Notes under the pieces: model-generated
What the model was told of the DNA's origin: nothing
The model's database searches: none
What the model saw: the letters and a program-made list of their open reading frames with translations, nothing else
Part shown: positions 35,096 through 43,822 of the stretch, piece by piece
Layout of the letters: each line of letters opens with the position of its first letter
How positions within the stretch are numbered: the stretch's first letter is position 1
NCBI GenBank assembly: GCA_030040995.1
Contig: JASHOS010000171.1
Coordinates: forward strand, 35,849-99,848
DNA length: 64,000 bases
Reading direction: 5' to 3'
From: Terriglobia bacterium
GTDB taxonomy: Bacteria > Acidobacteriota > Terriglobia > UBA7540
Translations under genes and position numbers: made by a program

Positions 35096-35289
35096 ACTTG
35101 CGAAGCGATATCTTTGCTTTCAGCGTTGAGGAAGAGAGGGCAAAGGTGATTGTGCTAGTGCAATTTAGGGCCGTATGTCGCAGACAGGCTTGATCGCCCA
35201 TCAACGGGACTGCTGTCTGCCATGACGTTTCGCGCGCTCGTCTCTCCGTTGCTGCGCCGCCCCGTTAGTCGTTTTCCTCTTCGATTGGC

Positions 35290-35513
35290 TAGGGACGTAA
35301 ACTCGTTTTAACTGAAGGAGGCCTTTATAGGGCGAGTGGACTTGCTCGTAGTGTTCGCAGAGGACCGTGCTTGCCGGGCGAGAGGTAGTCCACGCATCCG
35401 TCAGTGCCGCCCAATTCGAGAGGGATCCGCCATGGATTGAGAAGGTCCCAACCGCTGTCCCTGAGCGCCTGATCGATAAGTACCCGAGAGAATGCTTCTG
35501 GTTGGTTGGGCAA
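35290..35513 (-). pseudogene. Type I restriction HsdR-like N-terminal remnant
   Basis: From the ATG at 35513 the frame reads NQPEAFSRVLIDQALRDSG then WDLLNPWRIPLELGGTDGCVDYL, which resembles the first residues of HsdR/DEAD-box restriction subunits (EAFxRVxID..L..AGW, then ..DYVL). In another frame (35255-35350) VLCEHYEQ and KGLLQLKR look like the following catalytic strand, so the gene seems frameshifted and then cut. No hsdM or hsdS is nearby. Assignment is from motif similarity by eye and is tentative. Confidence 0.42.
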
Positions 35514-35617
35514 ATCCCCCCTTGACCTCCGCCGGCTGTCCGTGCAAACACTGTCAAATTTCTGAGATTGTAACGCCGGCGTCGGCCTAGGGGTGCATCA
35601 GGAGTTACCACAAGCAG

Positions 35618-35911
35618 GTGTTCAATACTGCTGAGACCATACCAGAGGGGGAGTGCGTGGACTTTGAAAAGGTTGAGCTTCGACGGGATAAGCTGTACGA
35701 GAAAGTCTGGTCGACGCCAATACAGAGGTTGTCCAAGGAGTTCGGACTTTCGGACGTGGGACTTGCCAAGCTTTGTAGAAGACGCCAGATTCCCGTTCCC
35801 GGGAGAGGGTATTGGCGACGGCTGGAGACTGGCCAAAAACCCATGCGTCCTTCGTTTCCCGCAACGGATCAGCGATGCGATACGTGGACGGAACGGACAT
35901 CGAGTCTGTGA
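35618..35911 (+). pseudogene. Truncated HTH-containing protein
   Basis: The segment VELRRDKLYEKVWSTPIQRL then SKEFGLSDVGLAKLCRRRQIPVPGRGYWRRLETGQKP is the conserved helix-turn-helix start of a family of ~300-500-residue proteins of unknown function that begin R(D/E)xLYxxVW and contain PxPGRGYW. After about residue 80 the similarity stops and the frame ends at 35911. It appears to be the 5' remnant of such a gene. Confidence 0.6.
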
Positions 35912-35998
35912 ATGCCGTTGGCGCGGTGTAGTATCGCGGCGATACTAAGGCGGTACCGAAAAGGAAATTGACAGATTCGCAGGGCAGCCATTGCTTCG

Positions 35999-36145
35999 AA
36001 TCCCGCCTACGCCATAGCGATTCATTACATGCGCTACAACTCTTGTCGGATTCACAAGAGCCTGAGAGTAACGCCCGCGATGGAAGCAGGGATCACAGAC
36101 CGTGTATGGACACTGCGAGAATTGCTCAGTAAAATCGGGCGGTAG
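35999..36145 (+). pseudogene. Transposase C-terminal remnant
   Basis: The 48 codons ending at the TAG at 36143-36145 read HYMRYNSCRIHKSLRVTPAM then EAGITDRVWTLRELL, the typical end of an IS1-like/DDE transposase (HYxxYNFxRIHKxLRVTPAMEAGIxDxVW). The rest of the transposase and its terminal repeats are not present. The DUF4760-like gene begins six bases later. Confidence 0.72.
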
Positions 36146-36151
36146 GATAAC

Positions 36152-36667
36152 ATGGGACAGAAGCTCATGGTGGTTGCCACCTGTATTGTCGCCGCAAGCA
36201 CGGTTGCCAGTTTCTTTGTGATCCTTTATTACTCCAAAAAACAGTTGGTCGCCTACCGCCTCTCTCTGTCCGCCGATACCGCACTTAAATTTGACGCTGC
36301 GTTCAACAGCCCTGCGTTCGAGAGGGCCCGGTCAAATGCTGCTAAAGCATTACTCGCCCACAGCAATGAAAGTGAAGCTGAGAATGTTTTCGATTTCTTT
36401 GACACAGTGGGGCTGTTTGTGAAGCTCGGTGCCATGAAAGATGAGGTCGCTTACAGCCTGTTCTTTCATTGGATAAATCTCTACTGGAGAGCAGGAAAAG
36501 GATACATCGGGTCAAAGCAGATGGACACTTCGAGCGTGTGGAGGGATTTCGGTGATCTCTATACGTGTGTCGAGGCTATTGAGCGCCGGAGAAATCCAGA
36601 CTCGAAGGATTTGACCATGCCGGAGAATCATCTTCGGCAGCAGCTAGAGGAGGAGGCTCTGGCGTGA
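36152..36667 (+). CDS. Hypothetical membrane protein, DUF4760-like
   Basis: A 171-residue protein with one N-terminal membrane helix (LMVVATCIVAASTVASFFVILYY), then a helical cytoplasmic domain including NVFDFFDTVGLFVKLGAMKDEVAYSLFFHWINLYWRAGKGYI. This resembles the DUF4760 pattern (FDFFExxGLLVKxGxLDxxLVxxxFFxWIxxYW). Function is unknown. It follows the transposase remnant by six bases, so it is probably cargo of the island, and its codon usage looks less GC-rich than that of the core genes. Confidence 0.65.
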   Translation: MGQKLMVVATCIVAASTVASFFVILYYSKKQLVAYRLSLSADTALKFDAAFNSPAFERARSNAAKALLAHSNESEAENVFDFFDTVGLFVKLGAMKDEVAYSLFFHWINLYWRAGKGYIGSKQMDTSSVWRDFGDLYTCVEAIERRRNPDSKDLTMPENHLRQQLEEEALA

Positions 36668-37125
36668 AAACGCGGGGGCCGAATACACACCTCGACATAA
36701 ATCAACGCACTCTTAAGACACTACCGGAATTTCCGGCATTGTGATGACTTTTGGCGCACATTGAGGTACCGTTGCTGCGCCATTTGAGCCCACTTCGATG
36801 CGCGGACGGTGAACAGAAGCGGTTTTTGAGGCTCCTGACAGCGCAATTTTGAGTGATCTTTTAGCGTGCTTTAACGAGTCAATTAAGGATCACATCAGCG
36901 GGCTTCGGACGGCTCTAATAATTTTAGGGGATTGGGTTTTGAGCTTGGCCCGCATGAGCGTGCCCAAGAGACTTGGATGCTTGCCTCGGCTCCAAGGCGC
37001 GTATATTCTCTGGCGAAAACGCCGCTTGGCTTAACGGGCAGCGTCCTAACAGCCGCACGCTGACTCGGCTCACAACGGACAAGCGCGGCGGCATCTCTGT
37101 CAATAATAGAAGTGAGGGTGATGAA
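36668..37125 (+). other. Intergenic stretch with duplicated leader
   Basis: Up to about 36920 no gene is visible except a small CCGGAATTTCCGG palindrome near 36725. From about 36930 to 37013 (GAGCTTGGCCCGCATGAGCG, CCCAAGAGACTTGGATGCTTGCCTCGGC...) the sequence is a copy of 39063-39135, upstream of the second secreted-protein gene. A 95-bp insertion (about 37014-37108) separates this copy from its gene. Confidence 0.5.
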
Positions 37126-37488
37126 ATGCGAATGATCACGGTTGTGTGTTGCACCTTGCTAGCCTCTACCTTGCTTTGCGCTCAATCCGGCTCCAACTCC
37201 AACTGGGATAGCACCTGGTGGAATGGCCTTCCCGAGGCGGTGAAGATCGGCTTCGTTATAGGGTGGACAGGGGCACGTGGCGCCACGGCCGTTGAAGAGT
37301 GCGCGAATGACCCCGCGCTAAGTGCGCACTTTTCTAGCTGCGTCGACAAGCAGTTCAAATTCCTTCAGATACCGAGCGATTACACGATGAGCCAGTTTGA
37401 GGACGGCAGGGACAAACTCGTTCCGGTCTGTGATTCGCAAACACTGGCCGCTTTAGCACATCCGACGAGGCAGCAAGTCCGAGGCTAA
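37126..37488 (+). CDS. Secreted protein of unknown function, paralogue 1
   Basis: A 120-residue exported protein. MRMITVVCCTLLASTLLCAQ is a Sec signal peptide, probably cleaved after CAQ. The mature part has WDSTWWNGLPEAVKIGFVIGWTGAR, two Cys (EECANDP and SSCVDKQ) and YTMSQFEDGRDKL. It is about 55% identical over 100 residues, as judged by eye, to the protein at 39161-39601, but its C-terminus differs and is shorter, so it may have been altered by a frameshift after DKL. The ATG at 37126 has GAGGGTG upstream. The FRG-SET gene follows 37 bp later. Confidence 0.65.
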   Translation: MRMITVVCCTLLASTLLCAQSGSNSNWDSTWWNGLPEAVKIGFVIGWTGARGATAVEECANDPALSAHFSSCVDKQFKFLQIPSDYTMSQFEDGRDKLVPVCDSQTLAALAHPTRQQVRG

Positions 37489-37525
37489 CAGCAAGAGGGA
37501 TTAACCTCCCCTTCGATTTGAGTTC

Positions 37526-38719
37526 ATGCGAAAAACTTTCACGGCCGCAAGTATCGCCGAATATGCTCAGCTCGTATCAGAAGCCACCGACGGTTGGAGC
37601 CTAGATGAGCTGTGTCCGTGGTTCCGTGGTCATCAGAAGGCTTCGTGGCCATTGTGGCCAAAGTTTTACCGTCCCGATCAGACTGAGGCACGAGCGCTGG
37701 ACGTTGAGCACGAGATCAGAGAAGAGTTCATCACTCGAGCCCCTATACTCTCTGACATTAAACCGGCCAACGAGTGGGAATGGTACTTCGTGATGCAACA
37801 CTTCGGCGCCCCGACTCGACTACTGGATTGGACGGAGGGCTCGTTAATAGGTCTGTACTTTGCCGTCCGCGCGAACCCTGGCTTTCACGATTCCGCAGTC
37901 TGGGTGCTTGACCCGTGGTGGCTAAATGAACGGTGCCCGGAATTCGCTGCCGATGCCGTGCCCTCACCGGCGGCAATTGGGCTCCCCAGGTCTGACGATA
38001 GGAAAGCAGGGCGATGGCTTCCCGACAGGTTTTCCCGGAAGCAATTGCCAAGGAGCTCGCTCGCTGTGTATCCGACCCACCTCGCGGCGCGGATAAGCAG
38101 TCAGCGCTCATGTTTCACTGTCCATGGTTCGGACCGCGACGGCCTACAAGAAATTGCTCGCTTACGAAACACTAGGCTTGTGAAGATCATGATCCCGGCC
38201 CATGCGACTAGGAAAGTCGCCCGTGAACTTCAGATTTCAGGCGTCGATGAGACGACGGTTTTTCCTGATTTGGAGGGACTGAGCCGTGCGTTGATGCAAA
38301 AATGGCAGCCTAACGAATTGAAAATGCCGCACCGCAATGTTCGCACTCGCTTGGGTCCCAGTCGCATACACGGTGTCGGTGTGTTCGCGATCAGGCCGAT
38401 CAAGAAAGGACAGGAGATCTTTCCCAACGAGCCGGATGAAGTGTGTTGGGTAGGAGGCGATGCCGTGCCAAAGCGTCCGAGGCAAATTCGCCGCCTCTAC
38501 CATGACTTCGCAATCAGAAAAAATGAACGGGTTGGCTGCCCGCCGAACTTTGATCGCCTGACGCCCGCATGGTACCTCAATGAACCCGCCGCGAAGCGCA
38601 CCCCGAACGTTTTTTGCGACGAATACTATTCGTTTCGGGCCGTGCGCAACATACGGGCGGGTGAGGAGTTGACCGTCGATTATTCAAGGTTTAACGACAG
38701 GGACAGCCTGCCTTCTTGA
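37526..38719 (+). CDS. FRG-SET fusion protein
   Basis: A 397-residue soluble protein with two recognisable domains. Residues ~20-255 are an FRG domain (PWFRGHQKASWPLWPKFYR, 31-49; QHFGAPTRLLDWTEGSLIGLYFAV, 91-114; SQRSCFTVHG, 192-201). Residues ~272-390 are a SET domain (SRIHGVGVFAIRPIKKGQEIF, 279-299; LNEPAAKRTPNV in place of the usual NHSxxPN, 351-362; AGEELTVDYSRF, 378-389). FRG domains are found in many mobile and defence contexts with undefined biochemistry; SET domains methylate protein lysines using S-adenosylmethionine. A protein that both recognises a signal and modifies a protein is suggested. It sits between two paralogous secreted-protein genes inside an island with Fic, toxin-antitoxin and restriction remnants. 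I know of no standard name for this fusion. Confidence 0.75.
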   Translation: MRKTFTAASIAEYAQLVSEATDGWSLDELCPWFRGHQKASWPLWPKFYRPDQTEARALDVEHEIREEFITRAPILSDIKPANEWEWYFVMQHFGAPTRLLDWTEGSLIGLYFAVRANPGFHDSAVWVLDPWWLNERCPEFAADAVPSPAAIGLPRSDDRKAGRWLPDRFSRKQLPRSSLAVYPTHLAARISSQRSCFTVHGSDRDGLQEIARLRNTRLVKIMIPAHATRKVARELQISGVDETTVFPDLEGLSRALMQKWQPNELKMPHRNVRTRLGPSRIHGVGVFAIRPIKKGQEIFPNEPDEVCWVGGDAVPKRPRQIRRLYHDFAIRKNERVGCPPNFDRLTPAWYLNEPAAKRTPNVFCDEYYSFRAVRNIRAGEELTVDYSRFNDRDSLPS

Positions 38720-39160
38720 AGTTTTCAAGTGAACCAAGAGAGGCACCAACACGACTCCCACGCGTAAAAAGAGGAGGCCGGCAGACGCTAGCCCCAACGC
38801 CCATTTGGAGGCAATTATCTGCGCCCAGGGGGTGGAGCGTGCGAAAACCAGTTCGATCACTGCTGCTGACCCCGCCCTACGCCACAAATCTGATTCACAG
38901 TTCGGCTGATTCCGTGGGCGCTGTCCTGGCCGGCACCTCGCAAAACTCCATCGGTCGTGGCTTCGTTCAGCGCGAGCGTCACACGAGTAGACAGGCGGCG
39001 CAATCACGTCACCTAATGGGTGCGTTTTGGGGGGCTTCTCGATGGCCCTAGTAAAGGGATTGGGTTGCGAGCTTGGGCCGCACGAACCTGCCCAAGAGAC
39101 TTGAATACTTGCCTCGGCTTTAAGGCGCGTACATTCGATAGTGGAAGTGAGGATAATGAA
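38720..39160. other. Gap between FRG-SET gene and second secreted-protein gene
   Basis: No gene is supported in 38720-39050. From 39052 the sequence repeats the leader of the first secreted-protein gene (GGATTGGGTTGCGAGCTTGG, CCCAAGAGACTTGAATACTTGCCTCGGC, AAGGCGCGTACATTC). The repeat ends at the gene's ribosome site, AGTGAGGATAATGAA. Confidence 0.45.
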
Positions 39161-39601
39161 ATGCGAATAATCACGGTTGTGTGTTGTACCTTGCTAGCCT
39201 CTGCCTTGCTCTGTGCCCAGTCCGACTCCGTCTGGGACGGCTCCTGGTGGAATTCCGCCCCTGCCGCGGTGAGATTGGGCTTCGTTATAGGGTGGTCAGA
39301 GGCACGTTACGAGACCGTGGCCGACATGTGCGATAACGGCGACACGTCCCGCTCAGGTCAAGCTCAGTTCAATGCCTGCGTGCAAAAAACATACAAGGCT
39401 TTAAGCATCCCGGCAAACTACACGTATGGGCAGTTTGAGGATGGCATGGATAGGCTTTACGCCGACTATCGCAATCGTCTCATACCGCTTCAATTCATTG
39501 CCGAGGAAGTCGAAAAGCAAATCAATGGAGAATCGGATCAGCAGATTGAGACCGGTCTTGAAGCGTACCGCAAGGCCGTACAGCAGACGCAGTCGCAATA
39601 A
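39161..39601 (+). CDS. Secreted protein of unknown function, paralogue 2
   Basis: A 146-residue exported protein that begins MRIITVVCCTLLASALLCAQ (Sec signal peptide) and continues VWDGSWWNSAPAAVRLGFVIGWSEARYET, a Cys pair (DMCDNG and NACVQK), and NYTYGQFEDGMDRLYADYRNRLIPLQFIAEEV. The YGQFxxGLDxFYADxRNR segment seems to be conserved in small acidobacterial hypothetical proteins, so this is likely the intact form. It is paralogous to the gene at 37126. The ATG has AGTGAGGA eight bases upstream. Confidence 0.72.
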   Translation: MRIITVVCCTLLASALLCAQSDSVWDGSWWNSAPAAVRLGFVIGWSEARYETVADMCDNGDTSRSGQAQFNACVQKTYKALSIPANYTYGQFEDGMDRLYADYRNRLIPLQFIAEEVEKQINGESDQQIETGLEAYRKAVQQTQSQ

Positions 39602-39723
39602 ATCTGCCTGACATGTCTGCCGCACTTTGCTGATCGCTGAGCCTGCCTACGTCTAACGTGCGCGTGCGCGGATCGTTCCATGTGAGTCTCCCCGCCACCC
39701 CAGCGCAGGTGCTAGAAGGGTAC

Positions 39724-39880
39724 TGTCTCTGCGCCGCGTGCTTCGCCGGCGAATGCTTTGACAACATAGGTTCCCAGGCGGCTGTTTGTTTTCGTCGGCA
39801 TCGCCATTGCGAAAGGATCGTTTCGTTAGAAATCCGCTAGCGAAACTCTACTGCCTTTTGTTTTCGTTATCCATGGCCGA
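39724..39880 (-). pseudogene. fic 5'-end remnant with promoter/operator (copy 3)
   Basis: From the ATG at 39807 the minus strand reads MAMPTKTNSRLGTYVVKAFA, nearly the Fic N-terminus, then stops after about 30 codons. The operator GTTTCGTTAG...CTAGCGAAAC lies at 39820-39846, and the distal part TTTTCGTTATCCATGGCCGAG is shared with copy 1. It is 140 bp from the tRNA-Leu gene. Confidence 0.75.
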
Positions 39881-40020
39881 GTATAGCGTGGCATCGTTCC
39901 TCTTCTGGCGACAATGCTGAACCTGGATTCGGCTTCGTTCGGCCACGAGGAATAGGCCGGTGCGTGGAGCGCACTCGAATAATTATTCGACTACATCTTA
40001 GAAGGGTCAATCCGTGATTG

Positions 40021-40109
40021 TGGTGCGGAGGGCGGGAATCGAACCCGCACAGCCCTTGCGGGCCGAGGGATTTTAAGTCCCTTGCGTCTACCAGTTCCGC
40101 CACCCCCGC
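40021..40109 (-). tRNA. tRNA-Leu (anticodon TAA)
   Basis: Read on the minus strand, GCGGGGG (5' arm, 40109-40103) pairs with CCTCCGC, with one G-U pair, followed by A and an encoded CCA (40024-40021). The anticodon arm is GGGACTTAAAATCCC with loop CTTAAAA, anticodon TAA. The long variable arm (CGGCCCGCAAGGGCTG) and the T-arm GCGGGTTCGATTCCCGC are as expected of a leucine tRNA. It lies at the right edge of the accessory island; tRNA 3' ends are common integration sites, but I found no matching duplicate at the left edge. Confidence 0.93.
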
Positions 40110-40319
40110 ACATCGGCGCCGAAGGACTTGCCGTCGGATGTTCCATCTCGCCCGTATCTAGTGTAGTAGAAATTGCAGAAACGGTCAGACGTTCTGACCC
40201 CTGGACGTTAGCCAACGCCTTTTCATCGCTTATGCCCTTCATTACGAAGTCCGAAAATATAAAGTTTCTTAATATTATCTTAATAAGAAAGAAATGCTGT
40301 ATAGCCTAAGATTCAACTT

Positions 40320-40511
40320 ATGGCACGATGGCTTCTTCACCATCCGTGGATCGTCATCACTTGGAGCCTGTTGATGTGGCTGGCAGTGGTGTGGCAAGCC
40401 AAAGCGGGGCACGAGGTAACAGCATTGTTCGTAATTAGTGCGAGTCTTTGGTGTACGGGCAGCGCACTGCGGCATTGGTTGGGAAGTCGAGGGAAAAATC
40501 AATTGAAGTGA
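40320..40511 (+). CDS. Possible small membrane protein of 63 residues
   Basis: The frame encodes MARWLLHHPWIVITWSLLMW, LAVVWQAKAGHEVTALFVISASLWCTGSALRHWLG, i.e. two hydrophobic helices ending in a basic tail (SRGKNQLK). No ribosome site is evident and no family is recognised. Amphipathic topology makes it plausible but it is unsupported by neighbours. Confidence 0.35.
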   Translation: MARWLLHHPWIVITWSLLMWLAVVWQAKAGHEVTALFVISASLWCTGSALRHWLGSRGKNQLK

Positions 40512-40742
40512 CTTATCCAGTCCGACTATTCGCACACACGCTGCTGCTTTCATAAGGCACGATCCAAGACCCAGTTACTTACCCGCACGGCGAGCGACAG
40601 TATAACGCAGAGGATCTCGCAGGGCATACGTGGACCTTTTCGCGATCGGTGGCGGACATGGATTCGGAGCAGACTCCCTATCGAGCGGGCGCCGTTTCTG
40701 TCTAACGGCCGCGGGTAGGATGGCCCGTTGGTTTATATTGAG

Positions 40743-40850
40743 CGACATAAGTCCGCAACGGCTATTTTGTCATAGCGCCGCTCTATGAGCGGCGAAATTC
40801 GCCGGTCGCAGACCGGCGCTACAGCGACCGAGCGTCGCGGACTTATGTCG
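40743..40850. repeat. Composite palindrome with 14-bp outer arms
   Basis: CGACATAAGTCCGC (40743-40756) and its exact reverse complement (40837-40850) enclose a core beginning GTCATAGCGCCG and ending GGCGCTAC (40821), with hairpins GCCGCTCTATGAGCGGC and GCCGGTCGCAGACCGGC. A half copy (GCCGACCTGAAGGTCGGCGCTAC) follows at 40876-40898. The outer arms differ from those at 25848-25934. No gene is seen from 40512 to 41022. Confidence 0.7.
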
Positions 40851-41022
40851 TCGTGTATAGTTGTGGCCGGCATGCCGACCTGAAGGTCGGCGCTACTACC
40901 GCGCCGCCCGTTCGTCAGTTATGAGATGCGAACGGAGGGGAAAGTTATTGTGGGAATGAATAACATATTGGGGCAAGGCGAGCCGCGTGATCGCTAGTAT
41001 GACGCGCTCTGCCTTGGCTTGC

Positions 41023-42348
<1,326 letters not shown>

Positions 42349-42417
42349 TTAGCCTAACATTCTACTGAGATTCGGCGCGGCTGTCATTTCCGGTTTGCCG
42401 CGCAGGATCAGTCCTTC

Positions 42418-42500
42418 ACTTTCGGGTTTGCGCGCTTTGTAGCGCCGACCTTCAGGTCGGCATTTGGCCAGATGCCGGGCGCTACGCGGCCGAAACTGAG
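42418..42500. repeat. Composite palindromic repeat (GTAGCGCCGACC core)
   Basis: GTAGCGCCGACCTTCAGGTCGGC forms one hairpin and TGGCCAGATGCCGGGCGCTAC a second. The outer arms are TTTCGGGTTTGCGCGC on the left and GCGGCCGAAACTGA on the right. The arms resemble those of the copies at 19049-19138 and 59943-60026 although the inner hairpins differ. Confidence 0.65.
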
Positions 42501-42527
42501 AAGCTGTGAAAGAACCTGTACATCCTA

Positions 42528-42612
42528 ACCACAAAGACACTAAGACATGGAGAAAAGCGTTTCGTTTTCAAGCTCTGTGCCTCGGTGCCTTTGGGGTGCG
42601 ATTTATTCACAC
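42528..42612. repeat. ACCACAAAGACACTAAGACA repeat, copy 1
   Basis: ACCACAAAGACACTAAGACA at 42528-42547 is followed by GGAGAAAAGCGTTTCG and ends TGCGATTTATTCACAC. The second copy (55530-55590) has the same words, with GTGTGAATAAATTGCA placed before rather than after, in inverted orientation. Confidence 0.55.
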
Positions 42613-42634
42613 GTTCTGAGCCATTACGCATAGA

Positions 42635-43822
42635 TCACTCAGGAACATCACCCCGCGCGGAAGCCGTCGGCAAAACGGCAAGCCGGGAAGCAGGAACGAG
42701 CTCCACTCCCTCCCGCTGGAGTTCCGGGAGAAATTGGGCCAGTGCTTTGAGTGTGGTCGGGTAAGGATGACCGATGGCAAGCGCAGATCCACGCCGGTCC
42801 GCGATCTGGCACAGGCGACGGAGTTGCGCGAGCGTGTAAGCAACCGTCCGCGTGTCATCAAGAAAGACCGAGCGGTAAAAGGACGCAACTTGATACTGGC
42901 GGGCGAGGCGGAGCGCCACGGAGCGGGGAGTGGTGAGGCTATCAATAAAGAAAAGATGCCGCGCGGCGAGCGCTCGCATTACGCTTGCCATCAGCAGAGC
43001 GTCGCCCGTTGCGCGGGATCCCATGTGGTTGTTCACGCCCGCGACAAAAGGAACGGATGCAAGGTCGCTCGTGATGATGCCGGTCACCTGCGCCGGAGCC
43101 ATGCCCACCCGGAGTTCGTCTTGACTCACGTCAGGCGCCGAATCCAACAGAGGTTGCATGGGAAGGTGGAGCATCACCTCGCAGCCCGCGTGATGTGCTT
43201 CCTCCGCCACCTCGCGTGAATAGGGAAGGCGAGGCATTACGGAGAAGGTGAGCGGGGCGCCCATGCCCGCCAGCTCCCGCCCGGCCGCGCGGTTGTGCCC
43301 AAGATCATCGATCACGATCGCCACTTGCGTGATCCGTAGGACCTCTTGCAACTCAAACTGGAATACCGGCTCGCGGCGGACTTCGATAGCGATTTGGGAG
43401 CAGGCGCGAACCCCTTCTCCTTCCGTGGCACAGCTCTTAATGGCCATGCCCAGGTTCTCGCGCCGGGTTTCCGCCCTCACAGCGCGAAGAACGCGTTCGT
43501 AAGCGGGCGGCAACGCGAAAATATCGAGCGACTGAACCTCTCGATTGTGCGCCGCGATACCCGGCGGCGTCTTAATCCAGACGCCTTCTCCGCCGGCCCG
43601 CTGGATGAGGTGTTCAAAATGGGGTGTGATTTGGGCGCGGTCAGTGAGGAGGGGCGCTCGCGGGCGCGCTCGCCGCGGCGGATGACGAGGGTGGCGCACC
43701 CGCGTTAATTCGTACACGCAAAGCAGCGCCAATACAGAAATTGCTACTGCAGGTACGATCCAAAGATGGGCGCCTGGCCTCTTCTTTTTTTTCTTGCTGC
43801 GACGCCGTGTCAACGATCTCAA
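42635..43822 (-). CDS. Divergent polysaccharide deacetylase (YibQ/DUF610 family)
   Basis: A 395-residue protein with a basic lead, one membrane helix (about 22-40) and a periplasmic domain of the divergent polysaccharide deacetylase family: VAIVIDDLGHNRAAGRELAGM, LTFSVMPRLPYSREVAEEAHHAGCEVMLHLPMQP (MLHLPM replaces the usual zinc motif), GVNNHMGSRATGDALLMASVMRAL and LFFIDSLTTPRSVALRLARQY. Homologues are encoded next to murein-hydrolase activators and S41 proteases, as here. The frame opens at a TTG (43822) that overlaps the TGA of the upstream S41 gene (TTGA), so coupled translation is likely; the true start is uncertain. Confidence 0.85.
   Translation of the reverse strand: MRSLTRRRSKKKKKRPGAHLWIVPAVAISVLALLCVYELTRVRHPRHPPRRARPRAPLLTDRAQITPHFEHLIQRAGGEGVWIKTPPGIAAHNREVQSLDIFALPPAYERVLRAVRAETRRENLGMAIKSCATEGEGVRACSQIAIEVRREPVFQFELQEVLRITQVAIVIDDLGHNRAAGRELAGMGAPLTFSVMPRLPYSREVAEEAHHAGCEVMLHLPMQPLLDSAPDVSQDELRVGMAPAQVTGIITSDLASVPFVAGVNNHMGSRATGDALLMASVMRALAARHLFFIDSLTTPRSVALRLARQYQVASFYRSVFLDDTRTVAYTLAQLRRLCQIADRRGSALAIGHPYPTTLKALAQFLPELQREGVELVPASRLAVLPTASARGDVPE

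Noticed and set aside
35201..35836. 211-codon open frame on the minus strand
   Set aside because: It lies over the HTH fragment and has no family match as a whole; only part of it overlaps the HsdR-like remnant.
38684..39007. 107-codon minus-strand frame with a hydrophobic segment
   Set aside because: It overlaps the end of the FRG-SET gene, has no ribosome site and no homology that I recognise.
40021..40109. Integration (att) site duplicated at the left island edge
   Set aside because: I found no second copy of the tRNA-Leu 3' end near 31.6 kb and no integrase gene.
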